DNA from: Anaerolineales bacterium
GTDB lineage: Bacteria > Chloroflexota > Anaerolineae > Anaerolineales > UBA6663
NCBI GenBank assembly: GCA_016789245.1
Contig: JAEURM010000001.1
Span: forward strand, 1 to 34,908
Length of the DNA: 34,908 nt
Direction of reading: 5' to 3'
Shown here piece after piece: positions 7,677-15,266 of the stretch (position 1 is the stretch's first letter; the number at the start of each line of letters is the position of its first letter). The notes under the pieces were generated by a model that was not told where the DNA came from, ran no database searches, and saw only the letters and a program-made list of their open reading frames with translations. The translations under genes and the position numbers were made by a program.

Positions 7677-8245
7677 GATGTGCGCGGGTTTGGGCCGGTG
7701 GCGTTGGGATTGTATAAATCATTGTTCCAACGCGCCGGGTTCAATACAATGTACTCACGGATACGCTTCAAATCGGCTTCATTGCGAATAACATGTTCAT
7801 AATAGTTACGTTGCCAAAACGTTGCGCCCGGCGTGCCACGCAATTGATTGATGTGTTTGGTTGAGACGGTTTTGAAGGCACCGACGAGGCGACCAAGGGG
7901 TTTGTGGTTTGAGGTAGGGGCGGTTCGCGCCTGTGCCTGCGGCGATGGCGCAGGCGAACCGCCCCTACGGCCCTCATCATTTATCACCAGAATCCCGTGG
8001 AAGTGGTTGGGCATTACCACGCTCACATCCAATACAATCCATGAATAATTTTCAGCCAGCCACAGCCAAGTTTCGGTCACAATTCTTCCGTAATCGCTCA
8101 AGTGCATTTCGCCCTCAATTATTTCGCCCAGTAAATGTTCGCGGTTTTGCACACAGAATGTTACAAAATAAGCACCTGCTTGCCTGTAATCATAATTCTT
8201 CAGACGAATTGAACGCCGATGATGAATCAGCGGGTCATATTTCAT
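7673..8245 (-). CDS. REP-associated tyrosine transposase (RAYT, Y1/HUH family)
   Basis: The protein has 190 residues from the ATG at 8245. An open frame extends upstream to 8389 but that part is inside rnhB and lacks family similarity. The HUH motif is HFH at residues 81-83 within VVMPNHFHGI; the catalytic tyrosine is Tyr148 or Tyr149 in NYYEHVIRNE; the ending REYIVLNPARW is typical. These single-strand endonucleases cut and rejoin DNA at hairpins and are related to IS200/IS605 TnpA, but usually act on REP palindromes. Two GTAG-footed palindromes are present, one at the 3' end and one (7914-7968) inside the gene, where it adds about 19 Arg/Pro/Ala-rich residues (93-111) between the HUH and Tyr motifs without breaking the frame. 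The start overlaps the end of rnhB by 11 bp. Confidence 0.88.
   Translation of the reverse strand: MKYDPLIHHRRSIRLKNYDYRQAGAYFVTFCVQNREHLLGEIIEGEMHLSDYGRIVTETWLWLAENYSWIVLDVSVVMPNHFHGILVINDEGRRGGSPAPSPQAQARTAPTSNHKPLGRLVGAFKTVSTKHINQLRGTPGATFWQRNYYEHVIRNEADLKRIREYIVLNPARWNNDLYNPNATGPNPRTS
7914..7968. repeat. REP-like element inserted in frame within the RAYT gene
   Basis: The arms GTAGGGGCGGTTCGC (7914-7928) and its exact complement (7954-7968) enclose a 25-nt centre that itself contains a CGCCTG/CAGGCG-type pairing. The same 14-nt half-site forms the palindrome at 7649-7676. Its length (55 bp) together with the flanking bases keeps the RAYT reading frame open. Confidence 0.75.
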
Positions 8246-8882
8246 GCGAAGTTTTCCCCACCAAGTTCGCCACCGGCTTAAAGCTATGACGGTGCATGAT
8301 GCAAGGGCCAGCCTGTTCCAGCAGTTCACGGTGCAGGCGCGTGCCGTAGCCTTTGTGCCGCGCAAATTGGTAGCCGGGGTACAGGTCATCCAATTGCGCC
8401 ATAAAAATATCGCGGCTCACTTTGGCCAAAATAGATGCGGCGGCGATGCTGAGTGAAAGTGAATCACCGTAGGGCATGAATTTTTGGGGCAAGGGCACCA
8501 GCGAGGATAAATCCACCGCATCAATCAACAGTGCTTCGGGCTGGGTGGGCAAAATGCTCACGGCGCGTTGCATAGCCTTGCGCGTGGCTTTGAGGATGCC
8601 ATCTTTATCAATAAAGCGCGCACTCACGCCGCCCATGCCGTACGCCAGCGCTTTTTCACGGATGAGGTGATAGAGCCGCTCACGCCGCTTGGCCGTGAGT
8701 TGTTTTGAATCATTTACCCCCGCCGCCGCCAACTCTTTCAGCACGTTCGGCTTATCCAACGGCAGAATCACTGCCGCCGCAATTACCGGCCCAGCCCACG
8801 CGCCCCGCCCGGCTTCATCCACACCGGCAATCAGGCGGTGGCCTTGTTTCAATAAAGCGCGTTCAAGGTGAAGGTCAGGCAT
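8235..8882 (-). CDS. rnhB: Ribonuclease HII
   Basis: The protein has 215 residues. The active-site block is LIAGVDEAGRGAWAGPV with Asp22 and Glu23; the third acidic residue is in LLIDAVDLSSL and the last conserved block is AASILAKVSRD followed by the GYGTRLHREL helix. RNase HII cuts RNA in RNA-DNA hybrids, including single misincorporated ribonucleotides, using Mg2+ or Mn2+ in the cytoplasm. The ending after HRHSFKPV (ANLVGKTSHEI) is not conserved in the family and overlaps the first bases of the RAYT gene, so the tail may have been altered by that insertion. ATG start at 8882. It sits among glycan genes of unrelated function. Confidence 0.95.
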   Translation of the reverse strand: MPDLHLERALLKQGHRLIAGVDEAGRGAWAGPVIAAAVILPLDKPNVLKELAAAGVNDSKQLTAKRRERLYHLIREKALAYGMGGVSARFIDKDGILKATRKAMQRAVSILPTQPEALLIDAVDLSSLVPLPQKFMPYGDSLSLSIAAASILAKVSRDIFMAQLDDLYPGYQFARHKGYGTRLHRELLEQAGPCIMHRHSFKPVANLVGKTSHEI

Positions 8883-8890
8883 CAGGCTAT

Positions 8891-8947
8891 GTTGCGTATT
8901 TCATATTGCGTAAAACGTGAAATGTGAACTTATACGGAATACGCAAC
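8891..8947. repeat. Inverted repeat of the TTGCGTATT type
   Basis: Arms 8891-8905 (GTTGCGTATTTCATA) and 8933-8947 pair at 13 of 15 positions. The element at 23254-23301 contains the same GTTGCGTATTTC word, so the two belong to one family. A short CCCTTCGGCAAGCTCAGGG palindrome, another word common in environmental genomes, follows at about 8956-8974. Confidence 0.6.
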
Positions 8948-8983
8948 ACGCTATACCCTTCGGCAAGCTCAGGGCAAGCTGTT

Positions 8984-9715
8984 TTATGCATCCCGTTTCA
9001 CGTATTTCCCTGCCGCCCAGTTGCGCCGGATGGTGAAGATATCGCGCAACATGCGGATGGGTTCACGGAGTGGGTCTACGCGGCTTTCTGAGCGGTAATA
9101 CCAATCCACCGGCACTTCCACAATCTTGTAGCCGCGTTGCCGTGCAATAAACAGCACTTCCACATCAAAGCTCATGCCATCAAATACCTGCGCGCGGAAC
9201 AAATCTTCGGCGGCGGCGGCGGTGAAGCACTTAAAGCCACACTGCGTATCTTCAAAGCCGGGCAGGGCAAACCACTTCACCAAGTTGCTAAACACGCGGC
9301 CTTGAAAGTGGCGGTAGGTGGGTTCATTGAAGCGCCGCGCGCCGGGGGCCTCGCGTGAGCCAATGGCTACTCCATAATCACTCAATTGCGGCGGCAGAAA
9401 CTTCAGCACTTCTTCAATCGGCATGGAAAGGTCAACATCCGCAAAGAAGCGAAATTGGCCGCGCGCTTCTAACATGCCGCGCCGCACGGCTAAGCCTTTG
9501 CCCCGCCCGCGCTCACGGATGACGCGCACACGCGGATGTTCCGCCGCAAACGCTTCCGCCACCACCGCCGTTAAATCTTGGCTCCCGTTTTCCACTACAA
9601 TAATTTCGCTCTCAAACGATTGTTTGGCGAGGAAGGCGTTGGCCGCCGCGAGGGAGGGAGGCAGGCGGTGCTCTTCATTGTGAGCGGGGAAAATGAGAGA
9701 GAAGAAAATTGACAA
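8984..9715 (-). CDS. Glycosyltransferase family 2, dolichyl-phosphate glucosyltransferase-like
   Basis: From the TTG at 9715 the protein has 243 residues beginning SIFFSLIFPAHNEEHRLPPSL after the initiator. Motifs follow the DPG-synthase subgroup of GT2: IIVVENGSQD, RERGRGKGLAVRRGM, the DXD-like FADVDLSMPIEE, then DTQCGFKCF and the basic C-terminal block ESRVDPLREPIRMLRDI. Such enzymes move a sugar from an NDP-sugar onto a polyprenyl phosphate at the inner membrane face. No ATG lies upstream in frame; a longer reading starts at a TTG at 9748, but that TTG is within the inverted repeat 9727-9786, so I prefer 9715. Confidence in the family is high and in the start only moderate. It neighbours another GT2 gene and rfbD. 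Confidence 0.87.
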   Translation of the reverse strand: MSIFFSLIFPAHNEEHRLPPSLAAANAFLAKQSFESEIIVVENGSQDLTAVVAEAFAAEHPRVRVIRERGRGKGLAVRRGMLEARGQFRFFADVDLSMPIEEVLKFLPPQLSDYGVAIGSREAPGARRFNEPTYRHFQGRVFSNLVKWFALPGFEDTQCGFKCFTAAAAEDLFRAQVFDGMSFDVEVLFIARQRGYKIVEVPVDWYYRSESRVDPLREPIRMLRDIFTIRRNWAAGKYVKRDA

Positions 9716-9726
9716 GGCTTCGCAAG

Positions 9727-9786
9727 TGACAAGGTGACCAGCTAACAAGGTGAGAAACTACACCTTGTCAGCTGGTCATTTTGTCA
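9727..9786. repeat. Inverted repeat between two glycosyltransferase genes
   Basis: Arms 9727-9752 and 9761-9786 pair at 23 of 26 positions around an 8-nt loop (AGAAACTA). The arms are built from the words TGACAAGGTGACCAGCT and AACAAGGTG. The element supplies the last codons and TGA stop of the upstream GT2 gene (9776) and reaches the possible start of the downstream one. Confidence 0.75.
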
Positions 9787-10708
9787 GAATAGATTCAATA
9801 TATTCATCCGAAACAACTTGGCTGGCTTGCACGGCACGGCGCTTGGTGAGCATTTTGGGTAAGTTTAGCAAACCGGCCCATTGGCCGCGTAAGCGCGCGC
9901 GGGCGGCTTCACCGCGCCAAGCTTTTAGCGCTTCCCAAGTAATTTTGAGCTGAGCGCTAAGAATTTTGGCCCAATGCTTGCGCCACACATAGCCCGGCAC
10001 ATCTTTGGCCAACAAATAAATGAAATTGCGGCCATCATGAAAGCTGGCCGTAACGCCCGCGCCGCTGGCCGAGAGCTTATGATACACGACGGCGCGCGGC
10101 ACATACACACACTGCCAACCCGCTAACTGTGCGCGCCACGCCAAATCCACATCTTCACAGGAATAGTAAAAGTCATCATCCAACAAGCCAATTTTTTCTA
10201 ACATGGAGCGGCGGTAAGCGGCACTGCCGCCGTTGGCGCTGAACACTGGCCCTTCGGCAAACTGGCCGGTATCTTCTTGCCACACGCCACGGTTGCCGGG
10301 CGTGCCGTTGGTGTAAAACACATCGCCTGCCGTGTGAAAAATGTTGCGCTTATCAAACAGCAACATGCGCGAGGCAATAAGGCCGGCTTGCGGATGACGC
10401 GCAAACGCGGCGGCTACTTCCTCCAACCAGTGCGGGTCGGCCTGCGTATCATTGTTGAGTAAGACGAGATACTCCCCCCGCCCGTGACGCAGGCCGGCGT
10501 TGCACGCGCCCGTAAACCCATAGTTGCGTTCCAGCCGAATGACATGCACTTCGGGGTAATGGGCCAGCACGGCCAGTGAATCATCCTGTGAGGCATTATC
10601 AACTACTATCACTTCAAGATCACGCACGGTTTGCGCACGCAAAGCTTCCAAGCAGGTGGGCAAATGCTTGGCCCCGTTCCAGTTGGGGATGATGAGGCTA
10701 AATAACAT
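9776..10708 (-). CDS. Glycosyltransferase family 2, rhamnosyltransferase-like
   Basis: The protein has 310 residues. It opens with the GT-A nucleotide-binding strand FSLIIPNWNGAKHLPTCLEAL, then VIVVDNASQDDSL, NYGFTGACNAGLRH, the DXD-containing LLNNDTQADPHWL and the acceptor-side EDVDLAWRAQLAGW followed by VYHKLSASG. This is the subgroup often annotated as rhamnosyltransferase (WbbL/RfbF-like). With rfbD two genes away, transfer of dTDP-rhamnose to an envelope glycan is plausible but not shown. ATG at 10708. The final residues ILTK and the stop fall in the inverted repeat 9727-9786. Confidence 0.9.
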   Translation of the reverse strand: MLFSLIIPNWNGAKHLPTCLEALRAQTVRDLEVIVVDNASQDDSLAVLAHYPEVHVIRLERNYGFTGACNAGLRHGRGEYLVLLNNDTQADPHWLEEVAAAFARHPQAGLIASRMLLFDKRNIFHTAGDVFYTNGTPGNRGVWQEDTGQFAEGPVFSANGGSAAYRRSMLEKIGLLDDDFYYSCEDVDLAWRAQLAGWQCVYVPRAVVYHKLSASGAGVTASFHDGRNFIYLLAKDVPGYVWRKHWAKILSAQLKITWEALKAWRGEAARARLRGQWAGLLNLPKMLTKRRAVQASQVVSDEYIESILTK

Positions 10709-10718
10709 AAAGGCAGTT

Positions 10719-10765
10719 CCCTTGTTTCCCTACTTTCCTAAAAGGGAAACGAAGGAAATCAAGGG
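10719..10765. repeat. Inverted repeat between rfbD and GT2
   Basis: The left arm begins CCCTTGTTTCCC (10719-10730) and continues CTTTCC; the right arm (10744-10765) reads GGGAAACGAAGGAAATCAAGGG. Pairing is good but offset by one base. The TGA stop of rfbD (10759-10761) lies inside the right arm. Confidence 0.55.
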
Positions 10766-11586
10766 TGACGAAGAAACTCTTCTAAAGCCAGTTCCCACGG
10801 TGGGAGGGTGATGCCGAGTGCGGCGGCGGCGAAGTTGGCCAGCGGCGTAAATGGTGGCGGCGTGGAGGGGCGCGGAAAATCGGCCAGTGTAATGGGCTCA
10901 ACCGGAATGTGCGCGCGGCCACTTAATTCCAAAATTTTCTTGGCGTACTCAAAGCGTGAGCAATAGCCGCTGTTGGTGCAGTGATACAGGCCGTACTGCC
11001 GCGTATTCACCAGCTTCACCACTGCGTTCGCTAAATCTTCGGTAAAGGTGGGGCAGGCCACTTCATTGGCTACCACTTTTAACGCGCCGCGCTCATCCGC
11101 CAATTGTTGAATGCGATGCACAAAGTTGCGGCCCCCGTGCCCAGTGACCCACGAGGTGCGAATAATGAAAAACTGGCGGCTCAAATTCTGCACAAACCAC
11201 TCCCCAGCCCGTTTGCTCCAGCCGTAAGGATTAATCGGGTTGGGCGTATCAAATTCGGTGTAGGGTGTGGTTTTTGCCCCATCAAACACTTCATTGGTGC
11301 TGATGTAGGCCAGCGCCGCGCCCACATGTTCTGCGGCCAGCGCCACATTTTGCGTGCCGAGGCCGTTGGCCACATACGCCGCGTGCGGGTCACGCGCCGC
11401 GCCGTCCACGTCCGTCATCGCCGCGCAGTGAATGATCAGTTCAGGCCGCGCGGCTTCCACCGCCGCCTGCACCGATTCAAGCCGCGCTAAATCTACTTCT
11501 GGCCGGCCTACGCCAATGGCTTGGGGTAAGTGGGCAAATAGGGCGCGGGCGAGTTGCCCGCTCTTGCCGGTAATGAGAACACGCAC
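10759..11586 (-). CDS. rfbD: dTDP-4-dehydrorhamnose reductase
   Basis: The protein has 275 residues with the extended SDR fold. The N-terminal dinucleotide loop is ITGKSGQLARAL, a good match to the RmlD consensus TG..GQLG. HCAAMTDVDGAA and the catalytic PYGWSKRAGE (Tyr-x3-Lys) follow, then IIRTSWVTGHGGRNFV, a strong RmlD signature. The enzyme reduces dTDP-4-keto-L-rhamnose to dTDP-L-rhamnose, the last step of rhamnose donor synthesis; rfbA, rfbB and rfbC are not in the window. The start is a GTG at 11586 with AGGAG seven bases upstream (minus strand). The stop lies in an intergenic repeat. Its position next to three glycosyltransferases fits a surface polysaccharide role. Confidence 0.93.
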   Translation of the reverse strand: MRVLITGKSGQLARALFAHLPQAIGVGRPEVDLARLESVQAAVEAARPELIIHCAAMTDVDGAARDPHAAYVANGLGTQNVALAAEHVGAALAYISTNEVFDGAKTTPYTEFDTPNPINPYGWSKRAGEWFVQNLSRQFFIIRTSWVTGHGGRNFVHRIQQLADERGALKVVANEVACPTFTEDLANAVVKLVNTRQYGLYHCTNSGYCSRFEYAKKILELSGRAHIPVEPITLADFPRPSTPPPFTPLANFAAAALGITLPPWELALEEFLRHP

Positions 11587-11632
11587 GCTTTAGCTCCTGA
11601 AAACAGGAGGCATTATAACGGAATGGAAAACG

Positions 11633-12358
11633 CTAACGGAGGAATAACGCCCACATCAGCACCCCACACAAACACAGGTTGAGGAGGGCAAAGCCAGCCA
11701 CTAACACCAATTGCTGGCCGGTGAGGTTGCCATATTGAGGAAATGTGCGCTTAAGCCATGTGCCCGAAGCTGAACTGCTCGAATGCGGGATGGGGGCACC
11801 AATCACGGCCGAACGTTCTGATTTACCAGTGAACAAACTCACCGCATCATTTACATTAATTTTGGTGTTGCCGTCTGGTTTCAGTTCTTGCTTGGCAAAC
11901 TTTTCAATATCTTCCAAAAAGAACATCCGCTCCACGCCCGGCACTTGAAAATCACGCGGAATTTTCAGCAATGGCACAAACGTGAGCTGATAGGCCGGAA
12001 TGCCATCCGCCGCGAGGAAGGCGCGGAGTTCCGCCAAACGGCTCCGGGCAGTGTTGGCAATATCATTAAATTGCACAACTTGAATACTCTGTTGGTCATG
12101 ATCCCAGTGCATCCACGTTGGCCCGCTTTTGGATAGGCTGGCGAGGTGCAAGAGCTCTAAATGCCACGCGCCGGTTGGCCCCACCAGCACCAAACCCAGC
12201 TTTTCTTCTGAATCGGGCAAGGTGAGGTTGCGGAGAAGCACAAAGCGGTCATCTAACTGCCGCTCGAATTGTTTGATGACGGCATCTTCGTTGGTTTTAT
12301 CCCGCCCAGTGCGGAGAAAATCAGTGAGTCCCGCTGGAACAGTATCAATCACACGCAT
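11633..12358 (-). CDS. Conserved hypothetical protein, NERD-like N-terminus and C-terminal membrane anchor
   Basis: The protein has 241 residues. Residues 20-120 (KTNEDAVIKQFERQL, FVLLRNLTLP, LGLVLVGPTGAWHLELL) resemble the strand order of NERD (nuclease-related) domains, in which a pathogen-type restriction fold recognises a locally encoded glycine turn; the catalytic residues are not clearly recognisable, so this is a weak call. A low-complexity Ser-rich linker (HSSSSASGTW) leads to one hydrophobic segment near the end (LVLVAGFALLNLCLCGVLMWALF), which would anchor the protein with its domain in the cytoplasm. The ATG is at 12358, eight bases beyond the stop of the next gene upstream, so the two are likely co-transcribed. 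Confidence 0.7.
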   Translation of the reverse strand: MRVIDTVPAGLTDFLRTGRDKTNEDAVIKQFERQLDDRFVLLRNLTLPDSEEKLGLVLVGPTGAWHLELLHLASLSKSGPTWMHWDHDQQSIQVVQFNDIANTARSRLAELRAFLAADGIPAYQLTFVPLLKIPRDFQVPGVERMFFLEDIEKFAKQELKPDGNTKINVNDAVSLFTGKSERSAVIGAPIPHSSSSASGTWLKRTFPQYGNLTGQQLVLVAGFALLNLCLCGVLMWALFLR

Positions 12359-12366
12359 GTTTCAAA

Positions 12367-13146
12367 CTATAAACCTAAAACGTTAATTTGCAAATTGCCA
12401 GACCAATAGGTTGTGAGCAAATTCTCACTGGCGGCTAGCGCCTGCACGCGGTACGTTTCCACATCGGCCCACGCTACGCGCGAGAACACCCGCTCCGCCA
12501 TGGCATCTGGCGAATGAACCAGCGCGCCGAAGCTGGCCGCATCGGTTTGCATGCGGGCCGCAAACACGCGCAAGGTTTCCTCCGCGCCCGTGCCGGTGTG
12601 CAGTTGGTTGGCAATTAAATCCCGCCAACGCACCAAATTTTCATCCGCCACAAACGGAAGCCACGCCGCAGGCCGCGCCGCGCTGAGGGCGGAGGCCGTT
12701 TCATCTGGCAAAAGGGCCAAATCCCCAAAATCCCAAAAAGAACGCAGGGCGTTGTGCAGATACAGCCGTTCGGGAAATGTGCCCCACGGTTGGTCTGGCC
12801 CAAACACCGGCTCAAAGATGGCACGCACCCATTGCTGATCAAATTCCAAATGCGCGAGATAGCCGCTGATGAAAGCGGCGTGCGCGGCGGGCAGTGTGTG
12901 GGGGGCGGCTAGCACGGGATAGGCCGTGAACAAACAACTCGCCGCCGTTGGCGCGTTACCAATGGGCACGGGGAAGAAGTGCGTGGCCTCACGCAGTTCG
13001 CCCGTTATTGATTGCACATCGGGAGCAATGTTGCCCAGCAGAAAGGCAGGCCGTTCGGCTTGCAATAGCGCCCGCACTTCGGTGGGCAAGTTGGGCGCGG
13101 TTAGCAAATCTGCCGCAATGCGTAAATGGTTGAACGGAGTGGGCAT
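12367..13146 (-). CDS. Hypothetical protein, zinc-dependent phospholipase C-like helical fold
   Basis: The protein has 259 residues and is largely helical, with no signal peptide. It has the residue pattern of the zinc phospholipase C/S1-P1-like group found in many environmental bacteria: an early His (TPFNHLRIA, His7), LLGNIAPDVQ with Asp43, THFFPVPIGN with His56, and SGYLAHLEFDQQW, which supplies a His and an Asp. These would form a metal site, but the function of this bacterial group is unestablished. It lies directly upstream of the membrane-anchored hypothetical gene on the same strand and diverges from nfeD. ATG at 13146. Confidence 0.75.
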   Translation of the reverse strand: MPTPFNHLRIAADLLTAPNLPTEVRALLQAERPAFLLGNIAPDVQSITGELREATHFFPVPIGNAPTAASCLFTAYPVLAAPHTLPAAHAAFISGYLAHLEFDQQWVRAIFEPVFGPDQPWGTFPERLYLHNALRSFWDFGDLALLPDETASALSAARPAAWLPFVADENLVRWRDLIANQLHTGTGAEETLRVFAARMQTDAASFGALVHSPDAMAERVFSRVAWADVETYRVQALAASENLLTTYWSGNLQINVLGL

Positions 13147-13207
13147 AGAACGCTGAAAGGTTCAGGAGCAAAACTCTTTACGCCGCTCTGCGTAGAGTTA
13201 AGGGGAG

Positions 13208-13213
13208 TATAAT
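13208..13213 (+). promoter_or_regulatory. Candidate -10 box (TATAAT) of nfeD
   Basis: TATAAT lies 15 nt before the nfeD ATG, with the SD-like AAAGAGG between them. No recognisable -35 is present at 17 bp. A small inverted pair, AACTCTTTACGC and GCGTAGAGTT, lies just upstream (about 13171-13200). As at rsmG, the implied 5' leader would be very short. Confidence 0.4.
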
Positions 13214-13228
13214 CATAAAGAGGCCAAT

Positions 13229-14530
13229 ATGAAGCAAATAAAGGTATTCACACTGGTTCGGGTGTGGTTAATCATTGGGGCATTATTGTGGCCGCTGGCC
13301 GTGCGGGCGCAAACTTCCAGCCCGCACGCCGTGCTCATGTCTTTAGAAGGGCCGCTCACGCCCGCCATGCTCACGTATTTGGAGCGTGTGGTGACGCAGG
13401 CCGAAAACTCTAACGCTCCGCTGATTGTGCTGAAACTTAATACGCCGGGCGGCTCCATTGATTTGATGGAGAAAATCGTGAGCGTCATCCGCAATAGTGC
13501 GGTACCAGTAGTGGTGTACGTGGCGCCGCGCGGCGCTATTGCGGGCAGTGCCGGAACTTTGATTACGCTGGCCGGGCATGTGGCCGCCATGGCGCCGGAA
13601 ACGGCCATTGGCGCGGCCAGCCCCGTGGGCGGCGAAGGCGAAGATTTAGATGAAACGCTAGAAGCCAAAATTAAGCAGGCCACTATGGCGTTGGCCCGCA
13701 CGCTGGCCGAGCGGCGTGGCCCAGCGGCAGTGAAACTAGCCGAAGAAACGATTGATAAAGCGCGGGCGGTTACTGCGAATGAAGCGCAAGCGGCCGGGTT
13801 GATTGATATCATTGCCAGTGATTTGCCCGATTTGGTGCGCCAATTAGATGAGCGCGTAGTATTGGTGCACGGTGTACCACGCACTCTGCTGACAAGTGGT
13901 TTACTGGTTGATGAATTGCCGATGACGTTCATTGAACAAGTGCTAGATTTGCTCACTGACCCTAACATCGTTTTCCTTCTGCTTTCACTGGGTAATTTGC
14001 TCATCATCATTGAATTGCGCACGCCGGGCGGCTGGGTGACGGGCTTGGTGGGCGTGGGCTGTTTGCTCTTGGCGTTTTACGGCATTGGCACCCTGCCCGT
14101 GAACTGGTTCGGCTTGATTTTTATTGTGCTAGCCTTTGGCTTGTTTGTGGCCGAAATTGCTACGCCCACCACGTTTGGTGCACTCACTTTAGCAGGCGCA
14201 GTGGCGCTAATTATTGGTGCGCTCGTCTTGTTCAATTCCGCCGCGCCAGCGTTTTACCAAGTGAGCGTACCGCTGGTGGTGATTACGTCTGTCCTCATCG
14301 CCGCGCTCTCGCTGGTGGTGCTGGTGTTCGCTTTGCGCTCATTACGCAGGCCCGTCATCACCGGCGCACAAGTGCTCATTGGCCAAACCGGAGAAATGCG
14401 CACCGGCGAATCAGCGCAGGTGGGCAGTGAGCTATGGACGGTGGAGCCAGAATCCGGCTCCCTGACGGTAGGGGATAAGGTTGAAGTGTTAGCAGTGAAG
14501 GGCTTGCGACTTCGCGTACGTAAGCGATAA
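13229..14530 (+). CDS. NfeD-family membrane serine protease (ClpP-class)
   Basis: The protein has 433 residues, the length of full NfeD1b proteins. A signal peptide (1-27, WPLAVRAQ) is followed by a ClpP-like domain with VLKLNTPGGSIDLM and AGSAGTLITLAG, where Ser107 would be the nucleophile; the catalytic Lys of this Ser-Lys family is probably Lys147 or Lys149. The middle holds about four membrane segments (from about 245 to 365) and the end (380-433) is the NfeD beta-barrel (OB-like) domain. Partners of the family are stomatin/SPFH proteins, and the protease cuts their C-termini in archaeal homologues; no SPFH gene is in the window. The next gene, 59 bp downstream, encodes an FHA protein and may be in the same transcript. 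Confidence 0.92.
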   Translation: MKQIKVFTLVRVWLIIGALLWPLAVRAQTSSPHAVLMSLEGPLTPAMLTYLERVVTQAENSNAPLIVLKLNTPGGSIDLMEKIVSVIRNSAVPVVVYVAPRGAIAGSAGTLITLAGHVAAMAPETAIGAASPVGGEGEDLDETLEAKIKQATMALARTLAERRGPAAVKLAEETIDKARAVTANEAQAAGLIDIIASDLPDLVRQLDERVVLVHGVPRTLLTSGLLVDELPMTFIEQVLDLLTDPNIVFLLLSLGNLLIIIELRTPGGWVTGLVGVGCLLLAFYGIGTLPVNWFGLIFIVLAFGLFVAEIATPTTFGALTLAGAVALIIGALVLFNSAAPAFYQVSVPLVVITSVLIAALSLVVLVFALRSLRRPVITGAQVLIGQTGEMRTGESAQVGSELWTVEPESGSLTVGDKVEVLAVKGLRLRVRKR

Positions 14531-14589
14531 TTGGGGTGGGCGGCTCCTCCGCCCAAACTAACCACCCACAGCTTGAAGGAGTTACGTGT

Positions 14590-15174
14590 ATGGCGGACCG
14601 CCGTTTTCAATTGACGATGCGCAAAGGGCCGATGCCGGGCAAAGTATATGAACTGGCACGCGCCGAAATGACCTTAGGCCGCGATGTGAAGAATGACTTG
14701 GTGATTAATGACGCTGAGGTTTCGCGTCAGCACATCAAGTTTGTTGAGCAGGCCACAGGCTATCAGATTGAAGACCTGAACAGCACCAACGGCACCTTCA
14801 TCAATGGCCAGCGGCTAACGGGCGCGGTGCTTTTGCGGCCCGGTGATGTGATTGGCATGGGTGATACGGTGGAAGTGGAATACAAGCTGGTGGGTGATGC
14901 TGATGCCACCATGTTGGCCAGCAACTTTAGCTTGCCCGAATTGCCCGTGAACGAGCCAGTGCACCAAGCCGCGCCGCCCACGCCCCCAAGCACGCCTGCC
15001 TTTAGCATTCCGGCCTCCACACCGCCCGCGCCCGAGGCTAGCGGGAGCGGTGGCGGCCTGCCCAAGTGGGCACTGCCGGTGGGTATTGGCTGTGGTGTGT
15101 TGGCGTTGTGCGGGTGTAGCGTGATTGCCCTCATCGCGTTGCTCGGCCCGCAAATCGCCAACTCCATTCGCTAA
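14590..15174 (+). CDS. FHA-domain protein with C-terminal membrane anchor
   Basis: The protein has 194 residues from the ATG at 14590, which is preceded by GAAGGAG at 8 nt. A longer frame from 14536 lacks an SD and family similarity. The FHA domain covers residues 5-100, with the phosphothreonine-binding residues in LGRDVKNDLVI (Gly30-Arg31), VSRQHI (Ser45, His48) and LNSTNGTFING. A Pro/Thr/Ala linker follows to 158, and one membrane segment (about 161-186, rich in Cys and Gly). The domain would read phosphothreonine on partner proteins at the cytoplasmic face, so it probably works with a Ser/Thr kinase encoded elsewhere. A short GC hairpin (14537-14555) precedes it and a good terminator follows at 15211-15245. 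Confidence 0.92.
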   Translation: MADRRFQLTMRKGPMPGKVYELARAEMTLGRDVKNDLVINDAEVSRQHIKFVEQATGYQIEDLNSTNGTFINGQRLTGAVLLRPGDVIGMGDTVEVEYKLVGDADATMLASNFSLPELPVNEPVHQAAPPTPPSTPAFSIPASTPPAPEASGSGGGLPKWALPVGIGCGVLALCGCSVIALIALLGPQIANSIR

Positions 15175-15210
15175 ACTCCTCTGCCTTTAATCTGCAACCG
15201 TTACACTCTG

Positions 15211-15245
15211 CAAGGCACGCCCATGGTGTGCCTTGTTTGTTTTTT
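15211..15245 (+). terminator. Rho-independent terminator after the FHA gene
   Basis: A perfect 8-bp stem, CAAGGCAC (15211-15218) with GTGCCTTG (15228-15235), is followed at once by TTTGTTTTTT. The loop has 9 nt. It would end the nfeD-FHA transcript. Confidence 0.85.
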
Positions 15246-15266
15246 CAATAGGCTCATGTTGAAAAA

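Noticed and set aside
8246..8389. Longer start for the RAYT gene at 8389
   Set aside because: The extra 48 residues lie inside rnhB and lack transposase similarity; the ATG at 8245 gives the usual N-terminus.
13213..14022. 269-codon minus-strand open frame opposite nfeD
   Set aside because: The plus-strand NfeD has complete family motifs; the antisense product is Ser/Thr-rich with no recognisable domain.
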